A DNA stretch of 64,000 nt from positions 86,728,364-86,792,363 of the forward strand of contig NC_067196.1 in assembly GCF_000699445.3 (NCBI RefSeq). Reading direction: 5' to 3'. A program made the position numbers and the translations under genes. The notes under the pieces were generated by a model that was not told the DNA's origin, did not search any database, and worked only from the letters and a program-made list of their open reading frames with translations. Below are positions 33,801-41,084 of the stretch, piece after piece. This stretch comes from Schistosoma haematobium (Eukaryota > Platyhelminthes > Trematoda > Strigeidida > Schistosomatidae). Each line of letters begins with the position of its first letter. The first letter of the stretch is position 1.

Positions 33801-34112
33801 TTTAAAGTCGAATATCAAAACTCTAATTTATGTTTCTAGGAGAGCACTTCGTTGGACTTTCGTCTTGGTCAGGGTGCCAGTCAAATGGACAACTTGCTTC
33901 TTTCTCAAGATTCTACATTTCAAGGTGCAACTGTACCTGCGAGCAAAGCAAATTCACAAAGGGGATCAAATTTGTTCGCTACCGGAAGCGAGGATCATAC
34001 CAACATAAATTTCGATTCTGGTCTGGTTAATGGGACCGATTTAGAAAATATTGGTGTCTCTCAAAACGCAGTCAGCTGTGCGAGCAGTGGTGCACCGCTC
34101 TCGCAGTTTTAG
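21632..34112 (+). CDS. UPF1: UPF1 (RENT1) RNA helicase, complete gene of 12 exons
   Basis: UPF1 is the cytoplasmic ATP-dependent 5'-3' RNA helicase that drives nonsense-mediated mRNA decay with UPF2, UPF3 and SMG1. Exons: 21632-21817, 21855-22054, 22086-22502, 22538-22710, 23114-23218, 25240-25893, 26934-27220, 28540-28775, 30059-30365, 30698-31295, 32866-33398, 33840-34112; all junctions are GT-AG and keep frame. They total 3969 nt, 1322 residues plus stop, longer than the roughly 1120-residue human protein. Domains: N-terminal [10 protein letters not shown], Cys/His (CH) domain from C98, SF1 helicase with Walker A GPPGTGKT (467-474), Walker B DEST (from 611), TPYEGQR, QGREKDY and [10 protein letters not shown], then an extended Ala/Ser/Gln-rich tail. 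The start matches the family N-terminus ([11 protein letters not shown]). Confidence 0.97.
21855..22054 (+). CDS. UPF1: UPF1 exon 2 (CH domain start)
   Basis: Acceptor ttatcag|cat. Encodes [17 protein letters not shown] and [11 protein letters not shown], the first zinc-binding cysteines of the UPF2-binding CH domain. The donor ag|gttagt is followed by a 31-bp intron. Confidence 0.93.
22086..22502 (+). CDS. UPF1: UPF1 exon 3 (CH domain)
   Basis: Starts after ttgttcag, completing a serine codon ([11 protein letters not shown]). Continues with [35 protein letters not shown] and [14 protein letters not shown]. The donor ag|gtaagc precedes a 35-bp intron. Confidence 0.93.
22538..22710 (+). CDS. 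UPF1: UPF1 exon 4
   Basis: The acceptor cttaaag|ata was chosen because only it keeps frame and restores [12 protein letters not shown], matching the family RYEDAYQYQ block. Continues [12 protein letters not shown] and [10 protein letters not shown]. The donor is g|gtacat. Confidence 0.88.
23114..23218 (+). CDS. UPF1: UPF1 exon 5 (domain 1B)
   Basis: Acceptor ctttctag. Encodes [15 protein letters not shown] and GHVIKVPD, part of the regulatory 1B beta-barrel. Donor a|gtaagt. Confidence 0.9.
23440..23770 (+). repeat. RTE 3' end fragment in UPF1 intron 5
   Basis: Matches the 3' region of the RTE family: 'agcgcaaatgcattcact', then the UTR-like block before the tail (gttctatgttacg). The TGAC repeat itself is degraded. 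Confidence 0.55.
24300..24930 (+). pseudogene. RTE C-terminal and 3' UTR fragment in UPF1 intron 5
   Basis: Encodes, with breaks, [31 protein letters not shown], the GRCRLLGW and MAQNR.RWRRC blocks of an RTE C-terminus. Then comes the 3' UTR with 'gtcctacgttgtagctgactgact'. It is 5'-truncated and in gene-sense orientation. Confidence 0.75.
25240..25893 (+). CDS. UPF1: UPF1 exon 6 (helicase motifs Q, I, Ia)
   Basis: Acceptor tctccttag. Encodes [29 protein letters not shown], the Q-motif region, Walker A GPPGTGKT (25557-25580), [10 protein letters not shown] and the [12 protein letters not shown] helix. Donor c|gtaagt. Confidence 0.95.
26060..26265. mobile_element. Fold-back hammerhead repeat, short form (H7) in UPF1 intron 6
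   Basis: Arms of about 65 bp (26084-26146 and about 26196-26262) are inverted with roughly 90% identity by eye. The centre keeps a - strand hammerhead remnant whose core is damaged (CAAGGA for CTGAGGA; GGGAC for GAAAC). Flanked on the right by an R1 copy. Confidence 0.7.
26285..26800 (-). repeat. SINE-like repeat R1 in UPF1 intron 6
   Basis: Near full-length copy, antisense to UPF1. Its 3' A-rich end is at about 26285. Similar throughout to 1745-2278. Confidence 0.65.
26934..27220 (+). CDS. UPF1: UPF1 exon 7 (helicase motifs II, III)
   Basis: Acceptor ctcatcag. Encodes [10 protein letters not shown], Walker [13 protein letters not shown] (DEST from 27029), [11 protein letters not shown] and LGIRPIRLQ. 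Donor cag|gtacgt, phase 0. Confidence 0.95.
27360..27960 (-). pseudogene. RTE C-terminal fragment in UPF1 intron 7
   Basis: The - strand encodes [40 protein letters not shown] and [12 protein letters not shown], followed by the RTE 3' UTR and a TGAC-type tail at about 27360. It is 5'-truncated and antisense to UPF1. Confidence 0.8.
28165..28480. repeat. Dispersed repeat R2, short form
   Basis: Matches 56270-56460 and then 56837-56970 almost base for base (e.g. 'ccccaaaactttagcata', 'taagcagttagattagat'). It lacks about 380 bp present between these blocks in the other copy. No coding content; class unknown. Confidence 0.65.
28540..28775 (+). CDS. UPF1: UPF1 exon 8 (helicase motif IV region)
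   Basis: Starts [15 protein letters not shown] after acceptor ttgttaag. Also carries [11 protein letters not shown] and [14 protein letters not shown]. Donor aa|gtgagt. Confidence 0.95.
28890..29195 (-). repeat. SINE-like repeat R1, partial, in UPF1 intron 8
   Basis: Internal part of the repeat, from the 'gatactgcccag' block to 'ctctcaatttcgtaaac'. Antisense to UPF1. Both ends are truncated. Confidence 0.6.
29196..30058. other. UPF1 intron 8 remainder, nothing recognised
   Basis: AT-rich intron sequence without identifiable repeats or exons. Confidence 0.5.
30059..30365 (+). CDS. UPF1: UPF1 exon 9 (helicase motifs V, VI)
   Basis: Encodes [30 protein letters not shown] and [11 protein letters not shown], which completes the helicase core. 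Donor aag|gtaatg. Confidence 0.95.
30698..31295 (+). CDS. UPF1: UPF1 exon 10 (end of core, Ala-rich insert)
   Basis: Begins [11 protein letters not shown] and [10 protein letters not shown], which are conserved. After QFPRPK it diverges into Asn/Ser-rich sequence with two alanine runs (about 31000-31025 and 31120-31155). Donor a|gtaagt. Confidence 0.9.
31557..32411 (+). mobile_element. Short RTE derivative with intact target-site duplication, UPF1 intron 10
   Basis: The first about 725 bp are almost identical to 10426-11150 (leader and coding start to [11 protein letters not shown]). The sequence then jumps to the last about 130 bp of the element and the TGAC tail. The flanks ctgttcttcatat (31544-31556 and 32412-32424) are identical over 13 bp, a fresh target-site duplication. 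The deletion therefore existed in the RNA or arose during insertion. It lies sense to UPF1 and carries no function of its own. Confidence 0.85.
32866..33398 (+). CDS. UPF1: UPF1 exon 11 (C-terminal tail)
   Basis: Acceptor ttatctag. Begins with the conserved MPLSML block, then Gly/Ser/Asn-rich sequence with several SQ dipeptides ([14 protein letters not shown]), candidate SMG1 phosphorylation sites. Donor cag|gtagtt. Confidence 0.88.
33840..34112 (+). CDS. UPF1: UPF1 exon 12 (C-terminus)
   Basis: Acceptor tgtttctag. Contains [11 protein letters not shown], matching the conserved SQDSTYQG motif, and ends PLSQF before TAG (34110-34112). The ending parallels the GLSQY end of animal UPF1. Confidence 0.9.
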   Translation, partial: ESTSLDFRLGQGASQMDNLLLSQDSTFQGATVPASKANSQRGSNLFATGSEDHTNINFDSGLVNGTDLENIGVSQNAVSCASSGAPLSQF

Positions 34113-34212
34113 GGATCTCATCCGGCTTAACTTTGGGCCGCGTATCAATGATCATCAACGAACATATAGTTTCTCAAGGGTGTCTGTCTACAGACATCTG
34201 CAGCGACGACGG

Positions 34213-34218
34213 AATAAA
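34213..34218 (+). terminator. UPF1: Candidate UPF1 polyadenylation signal
   Basis: An AATAAA hexamer about 100 nt after the UPF1 stop codon, before the convergent CMC1 3' end. Confidence 0.5.
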
Positions 34219-34382
34219 TCGATTATTCGGAGTGCATCACTTGGAAGTACAAAAAATATAAAAACCAACATGCACTCCGAAGGTTGCACTACTTGTTTTT
34301 AACCCCCTGACTATACTAATTCGTATTAATATTTGGTTACAAGGTGTTTACTTTCGTTATAAACTCCTCAATATACAAAGCT

Positions 34383-34388
34383 TTTATT
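34383..34388 (-). terminator. CMC1: Candidate CMC1 polyadenylation signal
   Basis: An AATAAA on the - strand, 77 nt beyond the CMC1 stop. The two convergent genes would then have separate, non-overlapping 3' ends. Confidence 0.5.
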
Positions 34389-34464
34389 CTACTAATAACC
34401 TGGTTGCCTTTCAACTTCAAAAAGAGGGACAATGTGATGACGTGTTTGTAGCTTCTATTTAAGA

Positions 34465-34579
34465 CTAGAATGTTTTGTCGGTTCGTACAACGCGTTGTTC
34501 CAACCCCGTCCTCCTGTAGTTCGAACGCATTTTCAGATATAAATTCTTCATTTCTTCGAAAAACTGAGGGTCTTGTAGG
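34465..34579 (-). CDS. CMC1: CMC1 exon 4 (C-terminus)
   Basis: After acceptor gatttcag (34580-34587). Encodes LQDPQFFEEMKNLYLKMR to the TAG at 34465-34467. Confidence 0.87.
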
Positions 34580-35006
34580 CTGAAATCATGAATTTTTAAA
34601 AAAATTTTCTTACTATCTTTTGTTGCACTCTAAAGCCTTATGAAAGTCCGTCTTGCAAATGTACATTGCTGCCCAGTAGTATTTTTGTGTACAGTTTGAC
34701 CATTCTGAAAACATGGAATGTTCAGTAGTGAATAATACTTACCGTCCCAAAGCTTCGCGCATTGTTTCGTTCTCAATCTGTCTTGCATAAGCGCCGGTAT
34801 AATGCTCTCCTCTTCAACCTTCGTGATTTCTTTACTTTCAGGGTCACCTGCAGAAGGGTTGAAGTGTCAAAGTTTTAGCAACTAGCTTAACATTCGAAAT
34901 TGCAACTAAAATACAGTAATACCTGATACAAATTATTAGGACAGAATTCAATTCAGCGAGACGAAATTTAAGACAGGTATGCAGCGGTGTGTTAACCTTT
35001 TTGCAT
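34465..35006 (-). CDS. CMC1: CMC1, twin CX9C COX assembly protein
   Basis: CMC1 is a small mitochondrial intermembrane-space protein that helps deliver copper and assemble cytochrome c oxidase. Exons on the - strand: 35006-34997, 34847-34743, 34704-34614 and 34579-34465; all junctions are GT-AG and in frame, giving 106 residues, the length of human CMC1. The protein has DPESKEITKVEEE and IIPALMQDRLRTKQC near the N-terminus, matching DP...VEKDVLIPKIMREKAKERC of CMC1. An exact twin CX9C follows (C-AKLWDEWSN-C and C-KTDFHKALE-C), then LQDPQFFEEMKNLYLKMR and NYRRTG, matching the NDPAFYEEC...FRKTG end. Two introns are only 38 and 34 nt. The 10-nt first exon is the least certain part. No exon exceeds 115 nt. 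Confidence 0.87.
34614..34704 (-). CDS. CMC1: CMC1 exon 3 (second and fourth cysteines plus third)
   Basis: Acceptor atgttttcag, donor ta|gtaaga with a 34-nt intron. Carries three of the four CX9C cysteines. Confidence 0.87.
34743..34847 (-). CDS. CMC1: CMC1 exon 2 (N-terminal helix, first cysteine)
   Basis: Acceptor cttctgcag, donor g|gtaagt. Encodes DPESKEITKVEEE through CAKLWD. Confidence 0.87.
34997..35006 (-). CDS. CMC1: CMC1 exon 1 (start codon), tentative
   Basis: ATGCAAAAAG followed by gttaac donor. It is in the correct phase for exon 2 and gives a 106-residue product. Another upstream start cannot be excluded. Confidence 0.5.
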
Positions 35007-35299
35007 CTACCACTGGGATCAGGTCGAAAGTGAATGTGTCGGAAATACCTTATCGATGGTGTCGTTGAGTAATCGCTAATGTATAGTGTGACCGCCTGAT
35101 GAACAAAGTTGTAGTTAAACTTAGACTAATAAGTAATGGTTGCAACTCAGTTGGAAGGATAATTTAATCGAGTGGATTTGTTTCGTTAGAGATGAATAAA
35201 ACCAGAACAGCCGAACCTTGGATTTACCGACTGTAGATCGGAACTATGGATGAGTGTTTCGGTAGAAGAGTGATGCAGTCGAAGATCGGTTCTTATGCT

Positions 35300-35589
35300 T
35301 CAATACATGTTTTTTAGGTCTTAAATATTGTGTTGCCCTGGTTGGCTTCATATTAACCATTAAAGATTTCCTCGTTTTGAATCATGCGTCTCATCTTAGT
35401 TTCAAAATCGGATATACCCACTCTTGTTACGCACAAAAAACAAAGTATGTAATCTTGTGTATGAATTTTATTTTCGACTTACCTAGGCCCAATGGGCCGC
35501 TTATTTCTTCTGACGGGATCAAGGTAAATTCTACACTTTGACGTTTGGAGAAAAAGGTACCCATTTCCAGCAATTGTCTGTTTTACTTC
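35300..35589 (-). CDS. Putative small gene, 54-residue product of unknown function
   Basis: A - strand exon (35589-35483) is bounded by a good acceptor (ggttttcag) and donor (g|gtaagtcg). It contains an ATG at 35564 in a favourable context, opening MGTFFSKRQSVEF, a glycine-2 start as in N-myristoylated proteins. It can be joined in frame to 35420-35358 (GISDFETKMRRMIQNEEIF) and 35319-35300 (LKNMY, stop) with a 62-nt and a 38-nt intron. The last intron is the same size as those of CMC1 next door. No family is recognised and codon evidence is thin. An alternative frame through the first exon is also open. Confidence 0.35.
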
Positions 35590-36560
35590 CTGAAAACCGT
35601 GGGATATAAGGCAGCTATGGTTCGAAATTGCAGCACTTTGTTACCATCAAATCTATCGGAAATAGACAAACATACTAAAAACTTCAGCAACTCTTAGAAG
35701 CTGTAGATGTTAAGTGTTTTTGCATGCAAGTCTGAACCCAGAGTTAGTGCGCTTGCACAAGTCACTCAGGATTAAGGGGGGTTGCAATCTCTAACAAGAT
35801 TCATCTCTTACCTGAGGTCTTCAGTCAGCTGACTGACTGAGGTCTTCAACTTGTTCACCTGGTTTAACAATGACGCATGTGAAAATCAAGCGAACAAACT
35901 TTTCGTGTAAATATTAGAAACTACGAGGCTGGTGGGTGCTTTTTTCATACCAATGTGTAGCCTATAGTTCTTATGGATGGATGGTGTGGTTTGATGATGG
36001 GGAAATCAGTGCACTACTGTGAAGCACCTGGTAAGGTGCCGCATATTAAAGGCGGAAAATCTGCAAATTGCCGGATCTCTGTATAAGCGGGACAAAAATT
36101 TTTCTGTAGTTCACCGATAAAAGGCAAGAACAGATCCCAAGTGTTTTCCATGGAACCCAGCACTTATTGGAGTGCCGTTACAAGTCCTCTACTTTTTATA
36201 CATTAAGACCGCAGCCCAACCCTCTGTGTTTTAAGAGGGACATCTATTAAGTTGAGTTTACCATAATGTGCACAACTCTATTACACTGAGCAGCCAACTT
36301 GACGTTTTTTCTGGGCTTACTCCTTCATCAAGAGGAGGGTCATGAGTGAAGACCATTCCGAGGTAAGTAACCACTGCATCTGCCTAGTCTTCCTTTACAC
36401 TTGAGATGCACTCCTTTTAGTTATTTAATTGAGAACCCATGGGCGTGTTCTTGTCCTTTGTATAATGTATGAGGATAATCGTCTCAACTATCTGGTCACA
36501 GGTTGTGCCAATTGGCTTTTAGACTTCCGCTGGGCTGCACGGACTGTGTTAATAAACTTA
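35590..36560. other. Intergenic DNA with possible weak RT remnant
   Basis: No gene recognised. On the - strand at about 36300-36400 a short stretch reads VTYLGMVFTHD, reminiscent of the block after the RT catalytic domain in non-LTR elements. It is too degraded to assign. Confidence 0.35.
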
Positions 36561-36568
36561 CCTCAGGT

Positions 36569-37030
36569 TCACTTGTAACGCTCCGACAATTTCGCTTTTA
36601 TTTTAGTAAACGTCGAACCTGACGGTCTAACTGCGAGCGGTTGTATTTTTTGATTTTTTGGGAATGTCCAGGATATAAACGGTTGAGTTACTTGGATGTA
36701 TAACTGCCGTAATTGCTCCATGCCTCTTCCCTTTGATGCATCCGATTCGATTTTCCCATGGTTCGAGCCCACAGAGTTCATCGTCTTTATGCTTGAAAAA
36801 CCACAGCAGCAATGAACCTGACTAGGACAATCGCATGACCACTCATTCTTATAGGTGAAAAGTACTAGCATCATCATCGTGAGTCAGAAATTAATCCAGG
36901 ACAGAAGAGTGCTTCAGATCATATCTAGTGGGAGTAAAGCTAGGGCAGTTTTTTATCAAACGATGTTCTCAATGACCTTATGCAGTGGTAGGGAGGGGCA
37001 TTGAAGTTGCCTGCTATAAGACTTCGGCAA
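36569..37030 (-). pseudogene. CR1-type endonuclease fragment
   Basis: The - strand encodes LIAGNFNAPP (compare LGDFNAP of CR1 endonucleases) and further on YIQVTQPFISWTFPKNQK..PLAVRP and KIKAKLSERYK, matching the endonuclease-to-RT linker of the CR1 copies at 47223 and 52794. Frames are interrupted and both ends truncated. Confidence 0.65.
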
Positions 37031-37039
37031 TCGGTTTGA

Positions 37040-37507
37040 TCAGGATGTATGTATGTACATCGGTTCAAGTTGCCACACCCGTTAGCACACTTAGATGAAA
37101 TTGTCTAGCAAAGTCCCATAATAGTAGAGGTAGTAACAGAAAACACTAGCCATCGAATAAACAACTTGGAAAGAAAATATTAATCAGTGGAAAGCATTAT
37201 GAGGAGTTTACAATCCCAGGATTTACGAGAAGGGAAAATATGGGTGCACCTGCCCTATTACGAACGATTTTTAGCCATGTAATTCAGACTAATCACTGGT
37301 TACAATAATAACACAGAACCTAACCAAATAGTCTATACCTAATAACATGGTCAAGTCCAACTGTCAGTGACTTCATGGACTGGTGTCACGTTTTTGTTTG
37401 GCCGCCCCAAACTTTCTTCCATACTAATCCTGCACTACGGAACATTGCCCGTCAAGGTAGATGGTGGTTGGGCATACGCAGCACATGTCCCAACCACTTC
37501 AGTTAAT
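37040..37507 (-). pseudogene. RTE 3' end and C-terminal fragment, inverted
   Basis: Reverse complement of the RTE 3' UTR and C-terminus (GW.PRDH, RCRL and the [13 protein letters not shown] block), ending at the 'cccaaccacttcagttaatg' motif. It abuts, head to head, the + strand RTE endonuclease fragment that starts at 37508. Confidence 0.65.
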
Positions 37508-38560
37508 GGAGATTTCTTTGGCTAAAACCCTAGAATCTCGCACCATTGGTGTATGCTGTGTCTCTGAAACACGCATACAGGATCCTAGTGTGGTCATTCA
37601 CTTGACATCACCTCGGCAAAATGGAGAGCCGACGAGATACACCCTCCGTGTATCTGGTGACCCGGTGGCCAGTTCTCGTGGACTGGCAGGTGTAGGCATA
37701 GCACTAAGCATGAGGGCGGAACAAACACTGTTAGAGTGGTTTCCCGTTAACAGTCGTTTAGGTGCTGTTCGGCTAAAAGGCTCCGTAAGAACTCGGAAGG
37801 ATAGGGACACACGTCGTTGCCTTTTCATCGTTTCTGCCTACGCTCCCACTGACTGCAGCTCGGATGAAGTGAAAGAAGAATTTTACAGAAAGCTATCTAA
37901 ACTTCTTCGGAAAGCTAAACGGTCAGACATAGTACTCGTTGCAGGTGACTTTAATGCTCAGATAGGTAGCTTAAACCAAACAGAAAGGCATTTGGGTGGG
38001 TATTTTAGCATTCCGGCACAGCGAACAGATAATGGTGATCGTCTGAAGCAACTGTGCTCAGACAATCGCTTATTTTTAGCAAACTTAAATTTTAAGCATA
38101 AGGAGATACATCGTCTAACATGGCGACCCCCTACACCAAACCAACGATGGACTCAAATAGACATGTTGCCATCAGTCATCGTTGGAGAGGGTCGGTAGAA
38201 GATTGTCGCTCATTCTGGAGTACCTGCTTGAACTCCGACCATGCCCTAATACGGGCACGCATCTGCTTGCGCCTCACTGGACGCAAAAAAGCCTCAGTAA
38301 AAAGACCTATTAAGACTTAATTGAGTAACCAGAAAACCATAAGTAGGTTCCAGGAACAAATGAGGTCACAATTAGGTAGTTCTGAATACGAGGTTGACCC
38401 AGATGTTGCTTGGAAAAATATACAAGCAGCTGCGGAAACAGCAATGAGATCTATTAGTGATTTAAACCACAGGGTTACAAAAAACCAGTGGATTTCTTCA
38501 AGATCTTTTGCACTGATGGATTCTCGCAAACTCATCCCATCAGGTTCTGCACACGATGAA
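37508..38560 (+). pseudogene. RTE endonuclease fragment, largely open
   Basis: Same family as the RTE at 10426. The endonuclease frame is intact over 37508-38198: LAKTLESRTIGVCCVSETR, LRVSGDPVASSRGLAGVGI, DCSSDEVKEEFYRKL and LVAGDFNAQIG. A frameshift follows the TQID block, and the linker continues in another frame to SGSAHDEG at 38560. There an R1 copy begins. The 5' end and the whole RT are missing. Being better preserved than the other copies, it shows the ancestral frame around the frameshifts at 11530 and 11785. Confidence 0.8.
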
Positions 38561-38925
38561 GGTCTGATCCACAAGGTAGTGGAGCAACATAAGGAGATGC
38601 AGTCCTATGGTAGCCGGTGACCAACCATTGGTTTATACGCCATTTGCCCCTTCAGGATCCTAGAGTTCAGGTGCACCATTGGTTTGGAACCAGGGTTTTC
38701 CAACTCCCCTAGGTGGAGTCTCCATGTTCACCAACCCGGTTAAAGCGCTGGACATTGGCTTTTCGTCCTCTCAATTTCGTAAAAAACGCCGCCGCGAGAA
38801 GGCAGTGAGTAGGACTTCCCTGGCAGAGGCTATATACGCGTGGCCATGTGAGAGCATTTCGAGAGGGAGAGCGGACTCTCCCCACTCTCGGTCGTACCAG
38901 GGCATTCGGGGGCCAATGAAGCCTA
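38561..38925 (-). repeat. SINE-like repeat R1, partial
   Basis: Begins abruptly at the 'gatccacaaggtagtggagc' block inside the repeat and runs to 'ggcattcggggg'. The junction with RTE sequence at 38560 has no visible target duplication. Confidence 0.6.
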
Positions 38926-39049
38926 CTGAATCCATGCTGAGATCTCGTCAGACACCGGACTGATCAGACCACCGACATCAGTGAAGTGTTCAACTACTTC
39001 ACTCCCTATCACTAATTCAGGCGATGGTGTAAACCAATCCCGAAGTGAC

Positions 39050-40229
39050 ATTTTATATTTGGAGAGAGACGCACGCAATCATGCTTGGATTGTTGTTTAA
39101 GATTTGCATTTTTTCAGCGTCTTAACAAAACAGAACTATATCATCTGCACATTCCAAGTCAAAAATTAAATCTCGTGGTAGAAGATCAAGCCCTGGAAAG
39201 TCAAACAATGAAAGCGTGATCTCTGAATGCATGTCTATGACAACGTTAAATAAAAATAAAGAGGATAACCTTGAAGTAACCAATTCCGATGACAGTTCGC
39301 CATTAAGCTCTGGCTCGACCATTAGTGTTTGAGTAGGGTGTCTGCACAAGGTTAATGTACTTCTTGGGTACACCTTTCAATACCAGACACTGCCATAGAA
39401 CCTCATGATCAACAGCGTCGAACGCCACCTTTAGGTCAATGAATATAGTTTGCCATTCAAGTTGCTTGGAGATAGTGGGTAACTGAAGTATAGCTGAAAC
39501 CCAGTTGAACTGTTCCCTAAAGTGTTCTGCCCATCGGTTGATTGAGAGTGAAAAATGGTCCCTCCTTTTTCCGAGATAGTTTCACTAACAGCCGGATTTT
39601 TAATACCCGTTTCTTTGATAAGTCTGAACAGTTGTTTACTGTTACCTACTGCTGCTGTGTTCTTCATCTCTTCTGCTTTCACTAACCACTACTGCTCACG
39701 ATCATTGCGTAGGCATTTTATCAGCTTACGTTTTAGCTGCCTTCGCTCCTGATCATGTTCAGAGCAAGACAGGATGAGTTTCCGAGCATTTAACGGTTCT
39801 GTATACGCCACTGAAATTCACTGATTTTTCCTAACCTTTTGGTTTAAGTTGCTGGGAGATATCACTACTGTTTTTATAGCCTTTTGGATATCATACGGAG
39901 CTATTTCGGAGTAAATATCATTTTCACGGTTGACGAGCTCTTTCTTTAGTTGTTCCTAAAATACATCCTTTTCCATCATTAAGTTGAACTCTAAAAGATT
40001 TTCTATCTGTGGCTGTTTGATATCCAGTAAGACGCCGACAAGCAGTACTCGAGCTAGAGCATGATCCGAGTCTGACCACGTGTTCCAGAATGAGTAACAG
40101 TCTACAATCGAGCCTCTCCAACGATGGCTAGTGAACATGTGATCAGTTTGAGTCAATTGATGGATTGATTATGGAGATCGCCACGTCAGATGATGTTTCG
40201 CCTTATGTGTAACGTTGGTATTTGCCAGA
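39050..40229 (-). pseudogene. RTE linker and RT fragment (3' part of the element starting at 42345)
   Basis: On the - strand: ANTNVTHKAKHHLTW at the right edge, SHRWRGSIVDCYSFWNTW, ERRQLKRKLIKCLRNDREQ and FRLIKETGIKNPAVSETISEK. After a deletion come the RT pieces KYINLVQTPYS and LECADDIVLF (catalytic YADD changed to CADD). Multiple stops. It continues the coding region interrupted at 41085. Confidence 0.75.
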
Positions 40230-41084
40230 TATATTTATTTATTTGAACACATAAATACTGGTACAGTGACACCAGATACATAAGCGCCGCACAATAACAA
40301 TCAGAATATGAAGAGATAGAGAATTTAAGGTGCGTATAAGAAAAAGGGGAACACTAACGAACAGAAATTAGTGTATGATAGTGAAATGATAATGGGAGAA
40401 TCAGTTCAGTCAGCAAAGTTACAAGCAGAAAGAAATCTTCCAGTTAAAGAATTTACTTCCACTTTTTATGAAGTAAAATAACGTTACAGCAGGATTGCCA
40501 CTGGCTTTTATTGAGCCATATCTGATAACGTCTTAAGCCATTGTATTATACTATCTCTAGGACCCCAACCAGAGAGTCGTGAAGGACCGACAGAAGCCAG
40601 TCCCGTACAACTTTCTTTCATACCACAACAACATCACGAAGGCGCCAAAGATGGTCCAGATTGGCATAAGCCGCTGTGGCTTTCACTATACGTGCATTGA
40701 TCTCACCACTCATGTCGACACCAGCACTTATGCAGTTACCCAGGTACATGAACTTCTTGACTACTTCTATCAGCTCACTACCCACGGTGAGTGCGGAATC
40801 AGGGTCCTACCAGTCTTGTAAAAGTACTTTGCACCTCGAAAGTGTGAAGTATATACCATACCTACGGATACTAATTGCCTACTGGTTAAGTGCGGATTAC
40901 ATGGCTTGGGTATTATTTCACAATATAACAATATCATTCTTATACTCAAGGTCGAGTAGTCTTTCTACGGGCAACAGATCCACACCGCCATTACCTACAT
41001 CCATCAGAGCTGTTTCCAGAACTTCGTCGATGGCAAGGTTGGAGAGGAATGGTGAGATTGTGCAACTCTGTCTAACCCCACTAT
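40230..41084 (-). mobile_element. 5'-truncated non-LTR element inserted in an RTE copy
   Basis: 855 bp splits the surrounding RTE between its RLFL and ANTN residues. Four-base tctg repeats (- strand) lie at 41085-41088 and 40226-40229. The insert encodes SGVRQSCTISPFLSNLAIDEV, LLPVERLLDLEY.NDIVIL and YLGNCISAGVDMSGEINARI of a different RT family. It then has an internal deletion and a 3' end with 'tatttatgtgttcaaataaat'. The R1 repeats share this 3' end. Confidence 0.72.
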
